DNA of 64,000 bases from Kalmusia sp. IMI 367209 (Eukaryota; Ascomycota; Dothideomycetes; Pleosporales; Didymosphaeriaceae): NCBI GenBank assembly GCA_027946365.1, contig JAPEUQ010000005.1, positions 1,364,001-1,428,000 of the forward strand, written 5' to 3'. The stretch's first letter is position 1. Every line of letters starts with the position of its first letter. Made by a program: the position numbers and the translations under genes. Under the pieces are notes generated by a model. It was not told the DNA's origin. It ran no database searches and saw only the letters and a list, made by a program, of their open reading frames with translations. Of this stretch, positions 46,842-57,554 are shown in pieces.

Positions 46842-47768
46842 TTGGCTCATGCGCGTCAAGCCACGCACGAGCCACACTCCGTGCGCCACAGCAGAACTTC
46901 GACTTCAATGTTCGCTGCGAGACATTCAATGCTGTCGGCACCACAGCTCATCATGCCCCCGCCCAGGATAGGCTCGAGTCTAGCGGCTCAGTTGAGCCAG
47001 CTGACCCTCTCTTCATCACGACCGCGATGTAGCGACCCCCTTCACCGCTGCCGCGAAGCTTTAATGTTGACATGAACAGTACTACCATCCACCGCATCCC
47101 CGAAATTTCACGTTCCATCCACTCGTACATTCGCTTCTACTTCTCAACGTCTCAACTGGTTGGCTCCCAAAGCCGGAGAATCGCGAAAATCTCGTAAAGG
47201 TCGATGCCGTGTTCCTACCGGTGGCAGCACGCGTGGCACAACAGTCGTATGGGGCGACTACGGGCTGCGCATGCGCGATCACGACCGCCGTATCTCCTCC
47301 ACTCAGCTCCGCATCGCCGAGGAAACAATCAAGAAGCGTCTTCGAGGCATGAAATTCCGGCTGTACGAGCGTGTCTCGGCGAACATTGGCGTGTATACAA
47401 GTGGAAACGAGAGCAGAATGGGTAAGGGAAAGGGAAGTTTTGACCATTGGGCCACTAGGTTGGCTGTCAGTAAGGTGGTGTTCGAGATCAAAGGAGACCT
47501 ACACGAGCAGGTCGTCAGGGATGCATTTCGGTTGGCAGGGAATAAGTTGCCTGGTGAGTTTTGTGGTATTCAGCCGTGGGTAGGGAAATAACTAACGCGA
47601 ATAGGGCTATGGGAGTTTGTGAAGAAGGGGGATGCGCCGAAGATGGGCATCACCAAGGTTGGTGTGAATGGAGTGTCGGCGGAAGACTTGAAAAGACCTA
47701 GGCGGAAGCTTCCTCTCGAGCCTCTGGAGGAGACGGCTGCGAGTTTACCATCGTCGTCCCCGTCATAA
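46842..47768 (+). CDS. mitochondrial large-subunit ribosomal protein uL16m
   Basis: Three exons: 46842-47028, 47080-47553 and 47605-47768. The join between the first two exons is in phase (51-nt intron, TTGAC branch). The length is 274 aa from 46842 or 252 aa from Met at 46908 (MFAARHSM), which fits a mitochondrial presequence better. The mature part has the L16 signatures LNWLAPKAGESRKSRKGR, VPTGGSTRGTTVVWGDYGL, ISSTQLRIAEETIKKRL, GKGKGSFDHWATRLA and AFRLAGNKLPGLWEFVKK. It is a structural protein near the peptidyl-transferase and central protuberance region of the mitoribosome. Bacterial L16 is ~137 aa; the extra length is the targeting sequence and a C-terminal tail. Confidence 0.92.
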
Positions 47769-49807
47769 ACCTGTACAACTACTGTATCATGAAATGTACA
47801 TTCACATTCCAAACTCTACATTACTGCACATCCTAGACGAATTGTTCACAAATTTTGGGACTGAAAGTCAATCCCGATTGCCATTTGCCTTGCGCAAAAG
47901 AGCTACTAAGCATGCTACATCAGAAAACTGAAATTTCCAAAGAACCGGATCAGTCATGACAGGTATATGTATGGCAAATTATAATGGACTTGCCAGCCAA
48001 TATGTGGTCCGCCTAATTCGACACTATGGCAGATGGTAGTATAGCAACCATAGTCGATGCATACCTTAGTCATCTCATGTCGAACATTTTAGTGCCTGGT
48101 CTCACCTGCATTCCCACGCAAGAAGTCGAATTTTAGTGTCTATAAACACCATTTCATTATTGGCATCACCGGTCTGCCGAGGTATACCTACATACTGGCC
48201 TACCAACCAAAACTCTCAGATTACCTGCGCCGCAACACCGCCACCTTCTCAACACTAACCAATACCAACCTACCACCCAAAACTAGCTCTAGAACTAGAT
48301 CTAATCAAAGTATTATTATCGAACAGTCATCCTACCCCTATACTTCACATCAGTTGCACGCTATACGCGTATTCATCATCTCCCAAACCCTCACCGCCCC
48401 CAACCAAGTGCTCTCTTACAAAAGTTACCTCGGAACAAAACAACCAACGCTATTTTTAACCCACCGAACGGGAAGCGCCGCATCTCGCGCGTCCTGCTTT
48501 CCGTTCGTTTGATCTTCGGACTTTGGCTCGCTCGTATGCCCACCCGCGAAACGAAGCGAACCGTGGCGTTCCAGAACAAAGCCCTGACAAAACGCGCGGT
48601 CGAAACCTTGCAAACGACAAGTTGTTTGACAGCTGTTTTACGATCGCTGACAGGCACAGTTCCCGCAACGATCGATTTAGGAACCTTGCGACCTGCGTGC
48701 CTGAGGCACACGAAGTATTGCCGCAGGCAGTCAGATTCACACCCGCGCCCAGCAGCGTTACTTCGAAGAGGAAGGTCAACGCTCCGTCAGCCCAGCGATG
48801 TCTCTCGCTCACCATGACAAGAGCTCAAGAAAGCGGAAGGCAGGTCCCCCAGGCGCCACGCACGCCCCCAAAGTGGATAAACCTCCCCTTCAGTAGAGTC
48901 AGAAACAACATTATGCCTCGCTTCAACCTTTGCATTCAGCCTCTTCAGCTCTTCGCATCTTTTACCACGCCACGCGCACGCCACTCGCCTACACACCCCC
49001 TCTCCATCTCGTTTCCCGTTGCCTCTGACATCATGTGCGCTTCTGCTCCCCACTCTATCACGAGCCCCAATATCCCTAATCCCTCCCATGCCCTATGCCT
49101 CTTCGCGTACTTCGCTTCCCAAAAAGTTATTACCCTCCGTACTCGTTACCCACAGTTGCAATCGATAATATTAATATGGTGCAGGGGTGCCATGTTAATA
49201 AGCACCGTGGACGGGAGGGAGGGTTACACGGGTGGATCGGCGAAGATCGGCAGCGCATCATCATGCGGAAGCGTCACGGAACCTGTCAAGCAAGCAACCG
49301 TCTTCGGCTCGCGTTGCAGTGTGCGCGTGGGTTGGATTCCAGGGTGCCTGTGTGACTGATGATTGACGGGTTTATGGGGTGGGTTGCAGCTGGCATGTGC
49401 AGACGGCATCGACTCGAGGAATTTTCGGAGATTTTGCTGATGCCAATGCGGGTGTGCCTTTTGCCTCTTTCAAATCGTGTTGGAAGTCCGTAACTGGGCA
49501 TATGGTGCGGAGTAGAGGGCTGTGTCACGAACATCATGGTAAGGCTCACAGGTGCAGATGGAAGGTAATGACATTAGTGTGTCTGAAAGGTATCTGTATT
49601 TACAGGATTAAGTAGGTGGTAGGTTGTAACTAATGCGATGCGATGTGATGCGATGACCCGCCATGTATGCCATGCGGGTATGTGGTATCATGGAAATCAG
49701 CAACACCGTGAAATGCTCATAAAAACGCCAAAGCCAAATGTCTGTGCCTGGGTGCGTGCCCACACCGTGTAATGCTGCCCCAAAACGCTGTACGAAAAGA
49801 TGATGCC
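47769..49807. other. 2-kb gap between convergent gene ends
   Basis: Longer than other convergent gaps here. The first ~600 bp is AT-rich with AACC-type stretches. A plus-strand frame at 48523-49359 (278 codons) is the longest, but its translation is Arg/Ser/Pro-rich without motifs. A GATGC-type repeat lies at 49632-49656. No gene can be supported; a non-coding RNA or small split gene is possible. Confidence 0.45.
49632..49656. repeat. GATGC microsatellite
   Basis: Imperfect tandem copies of ATGCG/ATGTG (atgcgatgcgatgtgatgcgatg) lie in non-coding DNA. No function is apparent. Confidence 0.6.
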
Positions 49808-50911
49808 TCAGCCACTGTCCTCGCTCGTTGCCTCACTCGTTGACGTTGATGACGATAACTTGTCAGATGGGAGTGGGCCTAATGTCCACCTCCAGTCTCT
49901 CCTGCGTTTCCGTCGCCCAGCGACGGGCGTCTCTGGGCAGGAGTCGCTGTCTGATTCTGACGAGTCTCGTTTGTCGCCTGCTCGAGGACCCTTCGGCCGA
50001 GGCGAGCTTTCCAGTGAAGAGAATGCAGAACTTGAGCGTTCTGAAGGCGACTGGATCGATGGTGAAGAAGAAGAAGGAGGAGGAGAAGAGGACGCTTCGG
50101 AAAACGACTTTGTGTTGATTGACAGCGTCGTCGCGGTTTCTGATGCTTCTGACTCTGAAGACATGGTCGCGAGAGATGATACGGTGGAAACGGACGACTC
50201 GATATCTGAATGTGCCAGGGTATACTTTACGGTCTTGATCTCTTCCTCGAGCGGAAGGCGGAACGACACCTTCTTCTCGGCTGGGAACAGGGGCCTGGCA
50301 GGAGCCATTTTGCGGGAGGTCAATGGAGCTGGGCCGTTGGAGAGGATGGACCTGAGGTTGTGCGGCTGCTTGTAGGGGATAGTAGTAATGGTGGCAGAGT
50401 CGGCAGAGGCCGATGTGAGGGCAGAAGAGAGGGTCGAGGCCGAAGTAGGCGTCGACACGGTACTTGGGTCCTTGCAGCTGCTGTCTATGGAGAGACGCAG
50501 TTTCGACGGGCGACCGGAAGCCTGTGCAGCAGAGGCGGGCGGCTCATAGGCGTTGGAGAAGGTGTTGCGGGCGGTGGGAGAGACGGCGCTCAGGGTGTCG
50601 AGTCGCAGGCTGGAGCCTTTGCCAAAGGTGCGTACTTGGTGGGTGTCGAGGCGGAGCTTGGGTCGCTGGGAGAGTTGGGGCTGGCGCGGGGCTAATATGG
50701 GCAGCTGGGTGGTGGTGGTCATGATGTGCGGAGGGTCTCGTGAACCGATGGTGGGCGCCATGGAGTGTGATATAGTCGACAGCATCATGTGTAGACGATC
50801 GAGATGGGCGCCTGGGTGGTGACGGTCCTTTGGGGAATGGCGCAGATAAGGGCAGACAAGGGAGGGGGAGCCGTCAGCGCTGGATAGGTGCTGGGGGGAG
50901 CTCGTGTACAC
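49808..50911 (-). CDS. fungal Ser-rich protein with PP1-docking-like motif
   Basis: A single open frame of 367 codons. The start may be internal, for example MMLSTISHSM or MTTTTQLPIL. Composition is Ser/Thr/Pro-rich. The conserved-looking core is HNLRSILSNGPAPL, MAPARPLFPAEKKVSFR (~200-217) and EEEIKTVKYTLAHSDIES, followed by a Ser/Glu tail with SESDSDSCPETPVAGRRKRRRDW. KKVSFR fits the RVxF consensus of protein phosphatase 1 docking, and the block after it resembles a conserved patch in fungal proteins I have seen as 'hypothetical'. A PP1 regulatory or targeting role is inferred only. It is divergent from the Pol iota gene. Confidence 0.6.
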   Translation of the reverse strand: MYTSSPQHLSSADGSPSLVCPYLRHSPKDRHHPGAHLDRLHMMLSTISHSMAPTIGSRDPPHIMTTTTQLPILAPRQPQLSQRPKLRLDTHQVRTFGKGSSLRLDTLSAVSPTARNTFSNAYEPPASAAQASGRPSKLRLSIDSSCKDPSTVSTPTSASTLSSALTSASADSATITTIPYKQPHNLRSILSNGPAPLTSRKMAPARPLFPAEKKVSFRLPLEEEIKTVKYTLAHSDIESSVSTVSSLATMSSESEASETATTLSINTKSFSEASSSPPPSSSSPSIQSPSERSSSAFSSLESSPRPKGPRAGDKRDSSESDSDSCPETPVAGRRKRRRDWRWTLGPLPSDKLSSSTSTSEATSEDSG

Positions 50912-51444
50912 GCTTGGGCTTTCGTATTCAGCGTGCTGATGGCCGGGGGGGTGCGGGACGCGAGAAACCCATCAGGCCTGGCGGGCGGCGGCGCTATATA
51001 TTCGCTGCGGTGAAGGGCAACAGCAAGCGGTTGCGGGGCGCTCTGGAAGCTCCAGCCATGCGTGGTTGCGAGCGCGCCCGACACGGAGTGGATTTGGTGG
51101 ATTTGGCTGGGGTCAAAGAGTGGAGCCAACGGCGAATGGCGCCCAGGACCCATGTCCCGAAATAACCTCTGCTATGATTAGACGCAGTGGCGATGTGGGC
51201 CCGCCCAGGTTTAGCGCCGATCGCATTCCGTGCTCACTGGCACTACTGGCACGCCTGGCACATACTGGCGACCACCACCGCGAGCTCGTTATTGCCAATA
51301 GCCATCATCCGCCGTCCCTTGGCGCGCGCTGCGTTTCGAACTTGCACCCGCTGCGTTCCATCGCAGCGGTTTCGACCCCTCGCCCAGCCGTACGTGACGC
51401 GTAACTGCACCCCAAACCTCCTACCCACACCTCGCCGCGACCCC
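50912..51444. promoter_or_regulatory. divergent promoter region, PP1-motif gene / Pol iota
   Basis: About 530 bp of GC-rich sequence between two outward starts. Open frames on both strands overlap and are not credible. Confidence 0.45.
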
Positions 51445-54360
51445 ATGGACGGCCGCCAGCGAAGGAAGAGGCTCAAGCGTCCCCTCGACTCCATCATCAT
51501 CCACTTTGTAAGCACTGGCCATATCCAAACCCGGAGCGGCTGCACTGCCCAAGCTGCCAGCTGATGCGCCCAAAAGCCCCGAAGCCTCGCCATCGTCGTA
51601 ATCGCGCACGGCAGTCTGCCCTAATGCTTCGCAAAGAGCCGAACTCTGCTAACGCCGCTCGCCGCTGTCCAGGACTATGTACGCCTGCCTGCCTGCCCTT
51701 CACGCGCGGCTCCCAGTCCGGCCTAGCTTGCTCACGTCGGCCGCCAGGATGCCTTCTACGCCAGCGTGATCGAGGCTGAAACGCCGTCGCTGCGATCACG
51801 TCCGCTGGCTGTGCAGCAGAAACAGATCGTAGTCACCTGCAACTACGAAGCACGCCGGAGAGTACGCAATCCTACTTTCCATCCTGATCCCTGTCAGCAC
51901 AGTTGTTTTTGACTTCAATCTCGGAATGTGGCAAGGCCGAATTGCGATCCTCCCAGACTGCATATACCGTGTCGGGATAGCGAAGCGAGCATGGCCCCAA
52001 CACCTGTCGACACCTCTCATCGGTATTCTCTACGTGACTCAGCACGCTGACCGGCGCAGGGCTTATACAAACTACAGCTCATAAAAGACGCAAAGAAGGT
52101 TTGCCCGGACGTCGTCATCGTCCTCGGGGAGGATCTCACGCGGTTTCGCAATGCCTCAAAGCAGCTTTATGCCTTTCTACGCTCTTTCTCGTGGAATTCT
52201 CGATGTGAGAGGTTAGGCTTCGACGAGGTAGGCGCAATTCCACGCTTGTTCCATGCCTAAGCTTCCTTCGTCTTGGCGGTCCCCCCTCTCCCCAAGCCTG
52301 CAAATGACCATCCGTTTCGGACAATATCGTATCCTATTCTGGCCTCCACCAATGCACTTCCTTCACGATAAGCGATTATTAAGAACCACTCGCAGGTGTG
52401 GATGGACGTCACGGATTTGGTCGATTACAACATTGGACTTCTGAATCGAACGGATCTTATCAACTCCTTCTTCTGTCTTTCCAAAAATGACCCCTCCGCG
52501 GGTTTCGCTTTCGATGCGTCAAACGTGGCTGGTCGGACATATCCAGAACAATCGGATACCTCGATAGGTAAGAGTGCTCATATTCTTGTGTCTCTGGGTT
52601 CCTGGAATAAGTCACCGTGGGGAAGCTTTCTGGAGATGGAGGCGAATGCCTCGATCCAGCCGTCGGGCTCTCTGCTCGTGATTATTTCAGGGTTGCACAT
52701 CATCAGCCTTACCACGCCGCAGGATTCAGGATGCCTTTGGTTCACGCGTATTCATTCTGAATACGGTCAAGCATGCGATTGAGCCAATTGCATGCTTGTC
52801 AAACTTAATGACTCAAGCACTCCAACAGCCTCGCTGGTGCTGACAGGTGGGGTCGAGAATCAAAATAAGCGCCGTGCGTACGCGCATCCTGTTCCTTTGC
52901 TTGAAGGTCTTCCTAAACCAACGTCTACGGCCGAACGCCTTAAGGCTTAGTCTGCGTGGTTGCACAGTGTGGGGGATGCCGCTGTCTCATGAGGGCGCTA
53001 ACGTACCGCAGACGTACTGTCAGATTCACTGCGCCTACGTTTGATACTAGGTAGTCATCTTGCCCAGTACCTACGAGAAAGGCTCAAGTCTGAGAAAGAC
53101 CATACTTGCACGGTCGGCATTTCGACGAACAAGATTCTTTCAAAGCTTGAGGGCAACATACATAAGCCAAACGCCCAAACCACGTTATTACCGCCGTACA
53201 CGTCCGAGGATGGTCATGATAATGTTACTTCCTTCATCGATAGCCACGAGGTCGGAAAGATACCTGGTATTGGCTTTAAGATTGCCCAAAAGTTACGCGC
53301 GTATGTGCTGCAGAGACCAGCAGAATTTGACAATGGCTTAGTCTACGGTGGTACTAAAGAAAACGTCCTTGTTGGTGACGTGAGAAAATACCCTAATATG
53401 GGACCTGAAACACTTGAGCAGATTCTTGGAGGCCCTGGCACTCCGCATGGTATTGGCACTAAGATCTGGGGCTTACTGGAGGGTTGTGATGATTCTGAAG
53501 TTGGACAGGCTCGTGATGTCCCAACGCAGATCAGCCTGGAAGATAGCTACATCCGCCTCGATACAATACCAGAAGTGAAGAAAGAGCTGTTGCTGTTATC
53601 GAAAAGCTTGCTCAGGAGGATGCATACTGACCTCGTAGAGGATGACCAAAACATTGATACATTGGTCGATATAAGCGCTAACCCTACGGAATCGTTGAGA
53701 TCTTCAACAAAACGCTGGATAGCCTTTCCAAGAACGCTGCGACTCACCACTCGACCGCGCCCACCGCAGAATCCGGATGGCAGTCGCAACCGCTCGTTCG
53801 CACGTATATCACGTTCAGGTCCCATGCCAAACTTCGCCTTCGGTCTTAAGGACAACATTGATGTCCTGGCCGAGCGCTTGGTGACAGAGGCTCTTCTACC
53901 ACTTTTCCGCAAGCTACACCCAGAAAAAAGCGGATGGAACTTGAGTTTAGTCAACGTCGCTGCAACCAATATGGTAGATTCGGCGAGTGAGAAAGGCGGT
54001 GTGGGGCGCGACATCAGTAGAATGTTCAAGCACCAAGATGAATTTCTGAAAGACTTCAGAGTCACTGAGACGGATAATGGAACACCGGTAGAGACGAGCG
54101 GTCCCAGGCCGATAGACTCGGTATTCAATGTTGTCAAACATCCTGTCCCAGTGTTCTCGGCTTACAGTCTCCCCGACAACAAACGTGGCTCGGAGGACAT
54201 ACCCACGCCGTCCCAAGAAGCCAATTTCGCCACGCAAGATCAATGGGAGTCAGGGGACGAAGACATGCTGGATGAGGACGCGTATCGATGCGAAGATTGT
54301 GGCGCGGTGATGCCTCTTTTCGCGATGGGTGCGCACGCTCGGTGGCATGCAGGGAGTTAG
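51445..54360 (+). CDS. Y-family DNA polymerase iota
   Basis: Six exons, 51445-51507, 51673-51678 (6 nt), 51748-51861, 52060-52227, 52396-52567 and 53012-54360, give 623 aa in phase. It is a translesion polymerase that copies past damaged bases in the nucleus. Visible: IIIHFDYDAFYASVIEAE with first metal Asp22, QKQIVVTCNYEARRRGLYKL, VIVLGEDLTRFR, ERLGFDEVWMDVTD with catalytic Asp116/Glu117, CTVGISTNKILSKLEGN, GKIPGIGFKIAQKL (HhH), the little-finger region with RTLRLTTRPRPP, and a C-terminal zinc-finger-like UBZ (CEDCGAVMPLFAMGAHARWH). The D-Y pair before the second Asp is encoded by the 6-nt exon. The fifth intron is long (444 nt). Confidence 0.93.
51673..51678 (+). other. 6-nt micro-exon of Pol iota (catalytic Asp)
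   Basis: GACTAT (Asp-Tyr) is flanked by an intron ending GCTAACGCCGCTCGCCGCTGTCCAG in phase (51508-51672, 165 nt) and one starting GTACGC (51679-51747, 69 nt, ending CCGCCAG). Inclusion makes HFDYDAFYA, the Y-family metal-binding motif. Skipping keeps frame but leaves HFDAFYA with one Asp fewer. Confidence 0.85.
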
Positions 54361-55096
54361 GGTCTTCGTCAGAAATTGAATCGATAGAGGCAATTATGAA
54401 CCCCACTCAACTCCACTCCAAAGTTCGAGACCTCAAAGCGTCTCAGATTACGAATGCTACGATCGATTCGATAGTGTGTAGACCCCTTTGTGGCGTGGGG
54501 TTAGTGACATGCATTGCTTGCGTAGCTTCCGCGTGGCTCCCCTTGCTCTAAATTTGGGCTAGGGGAGAATTAGTCAAGGTGCCCCTGGAAGATTTACATT
54601 CAAATATTACCTTCTGCCGGTACTCGGGGGAAGTATCAGACCTGCGCGCGCAATACTTGATGCTCACGCTCGTAAGTCCCGTTGATTCTTGCGCGCAATT
54701 AGCCCAGGGGCTGGAATCAATCTCTTGCTCCACATTCAATATCTACCAAAACAGACTAGCGTATGTGTACTCGCTGAGCTGACCTCATTTGAGCATTTTG
54801 TAACCAGTGCATGTAATTGCAACACTTCATGTTCTTGTACAATCGCAGCCAGCTTTCGGGTTCCGGGTAAACTCTACGCCCGAGCTTCCAGAAAAGGCGG
54901 GAGAAGCCATGCGCGAACCAAACCTCGGCAAGTGCACAGCGCCGTTGTTCCCGCCACCACGTGCATGTGAACGTTGAATGCAGCTTGACGTAGCAGACGT
55001 CCTGCCCACGTCTACACGCACCAACCTGTTCTCCTACTCCTGCAATGCCCTCCTTGGTCTAAAATCACGCATCGCGCGACCAAGATTGAGCGCATC
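54361..55096. other. intergenic, promoter of S1P lyase gene
   Basis: About 735 bp, no supported gene. Confidence 0.5.
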
Positions 55097-56761
55097 ATGC
55101 CTGGCTCCTCGCGCCTACCCGTCAGTCTCCGCGAGACGTTCAATGCACGCGCACGCTCGGCAAGAGGCCAGCAGATTGCTGCGTTGAACGTTGACTTGTA
55201 AGCTTTCGAAGAGGCGAATCGTTGTAGGATATGCTAATTGGTTGTTTGCGCGGCAAATAGGCTGCGGAACATTGTCTTCATACTGTTCGTCCTGAGATGG
55301 ACCCGCAAGCTCTTCTATCAGCTTAAAGGGCGCGGCATAACTGGCTCCGTCGTCGACGTTTACACTTCGACTCGCCGTACTCTATATGGCATCTTTCTCC
55401 GTCTCCCGGGCGTCCGCACAAAGGTCCAGACGCAGGTCGCCGAAACCATCCTCAAGCTTGAACGCAAACTTGTTCCTTCCGGCCCCGGCGTCGAGCGCAT
55501 TACTACACTGCCCAGCGAAGGATGGAGCGAGGAGATTGTGAGGAAGAAGCTGGATGAGCTGGCCCAAATGGAACATACGAGGTGGGAAGATGGGAGAGTC
55601 AGTGGAGCGGTCTACCACGGTGGTGATGAGTTGATACGCTTGCAGACGGAAGCGTTCGGCAAATTCACTGTTTCGAATCCGATCCACCCAGACGTGTTTC
55701 CTGGAGTGAGGAAGATGGAAGCAGAAGTCGTGGCAATGGTCTTATCGCTGTTCAATGCGCCTGAGGGTGCTTGCGGCGTGACCACCAGCGGTGGTACCGA
55801 GTCAATTCTCATGGCATGTCTGTCTGCGCGCAACAAAGCGTATCACGAACGCGGCGTAACGGAGCCAGAAATGATTTTGCCGGAGACTGCGCACACGGCT
55901 TTCCGCAAAGCATGCGAGTACTTCAAGATCAAGCTGCACTTGGTGACATGCAAAGCGCCTGCCTACAAGGTTCATCTGTCCTCTGTCTCGCGCCTTATCA
56001 ACCCCAATACCGTGCTTCTTGTGGGATCTGCTCCAAACTTCCCTCACGGGATCATCGACGACATCTCCGGTCTCTCCAAACTAGCGCACAAGAAAAAGCT
56101 GCCTCTCCACGTAGACTGCTGTCTCGGTTCCTTCATCATCCCACTCCTTCCCAAAGCCGGCTTCGACTCCGAGCCTTTTGACTTCAAGCTCAAAGGCGTG
56201 ACTAGCATATCTTGCGATACGCACAAATACGGCTTCGCACCCAAGGGAAACAGCACCGTCCTCTACCGCTCCGATGCCTACCGCAAATACCAATACTTCA
56301 TCAGCCCCGATTGGTCGGGTGGAGTGTACGCCTCGCCCTCCATCGCAGGTTCCCGCCCAGGAGCCCTGATCGCTGGCTGCTGGGCCAGTCTCGTCACGCA
56401 AGGCGAAAACGGCTACATTGACGCGTGCCACAAAATCGTCGGCACCATGAAGAAAATCGAGACCGCGATTCGCGAAAAACCAGAGCTCTCCGCCGACCTC
56501 AAGATCGTCGGCCGTCCACTCGTCTCCGTCGTTGCATTCCTCTCTAACACCATCGACATCTACGATATAGCCGACGGCATGAACGAGAAGGGGTGGCATC
56601 TTAACGCGCTGCAGTCACCACCTGCTATCCACATCGCCGTTACGCTGCCTATTGTCGCGGCAGCGGACAAGCTGATCGCGGATCTGGTGGAGGTAACAGA
56701 GGAGGTGAAGGATAAGGAGCGGAGGAGGATTGCCGAGGGAAGGGGGCGAAGGGGCCGTTAA
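55097..56761 (+). CDS. sphingosine-1-phosphate lyase, stop 33 codons early
   Basis: Two exons, 55097-55197 and 55261-56761, give 533 aa. It is a PLP-dependent ER membrane enzyme that splits phosphorylated sphingoid bases into phosphoethanolamine and a fatty aldehyde. Visible: an N-terminal membrane segment (NIVFILFVLRW), GRVSGAVYHGGDELIRL, GVTTSGGTESILMACLSARNK, PLHVDCCLGSFIIPL, the PLP-lysine motif SCDTHKYGFAPKGNS (~Lys354) and YASPSIAGSRPGALIAGCWA. The frame stops at TAA 56759-56761, yet the same frame continues for 33 codons to TAG 56861-56863 with the family's usual ending (ALYGVAGSLPNKSVVVDLAKG, GFLDTLYKA). The protein is therefore truncated, read through, or mis-sequenced at one base. 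Confidence 0.93.
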
Positions 56762-57554
56762 GGGGATACGGCGGCGTTGTATGGAGTTGCCGGAAGTTTG
56801 CCGAACAAGAGTGTGGTTGTGGATTTGGCGAAAGGGTTTTTGGATACATTGTATAAGGCGTAGTGTGAATAGGGGTTGAGGGGAGCATTGGGGTTATCGA
56901 TAGCGTTTAATAATGTGTATAAGCTTTGATCAGACATGCAAGCGTGTGATTGATAAGCGATGGTGTCGAGTGCTTGTTCCTCAAGATTTCTGCATCAGCG
57001 ACAGATGCGCTGGGGCTCTTCGCCATGTTAAAATTCTAAGGTGGTCTGTAGTTCTGTTATTCTAGTATCCTCTAACGGAGATTCCTACTCCCAATATACT
57101 CGATTGTCTTACCTACCAGTCATGATGCAGTGTAGGTGAGTCTCGTCTAAAGGACCATCTTGTAATAGCTTTTTGGATTGCTCCGAATATTAAGCATTGA
57201 TGAACATCCCAATAACGTACCAACACATGTGTTACCCAAAGCATCAATGGTAGCTGGAAAGTACATCTGTTTATCTCGGCCTAACCGTTTTAGGCAAGCA
57301 CGCCACGATCCACATCGTCTGATTTCAGACGTCACAGCTGCGACGCACCAGCTCCATCGCTAAAACTACTGTCGCTCGATAAATTTTGAAAGAGCTACCG
57401 AGCCATGCGTACAAGTTTCTATTACCTGCTCTCAACCTGGTGACCCTGATCACTTCAGCTTGTGGCATTTATTCTGCAACATTACACTCACTGTTATGGA
57501 TATCTTTACATACGTCCTTCACTAAAGAGACTGTTCGCTTTTAGGATACGCGAA
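56762..57554. other. orphaned S1P-lyase tail, then intergenic
   Basis: Positions 56762-56863 encode the in-frame C-terminal tail of the lyase behind the TAA. The rest (~690 bp) is AT-richer non-coding sequence with no gene seen. Confidence 0.6.

Noticed and set aside
48523..49359. 278-codon plus-strand frame
   Set aside because: Ser/Arg/Pro-rich, with no domain, no intron signals and no protein-like conserved blocks. Kept only as a question about the 2-kb gap.
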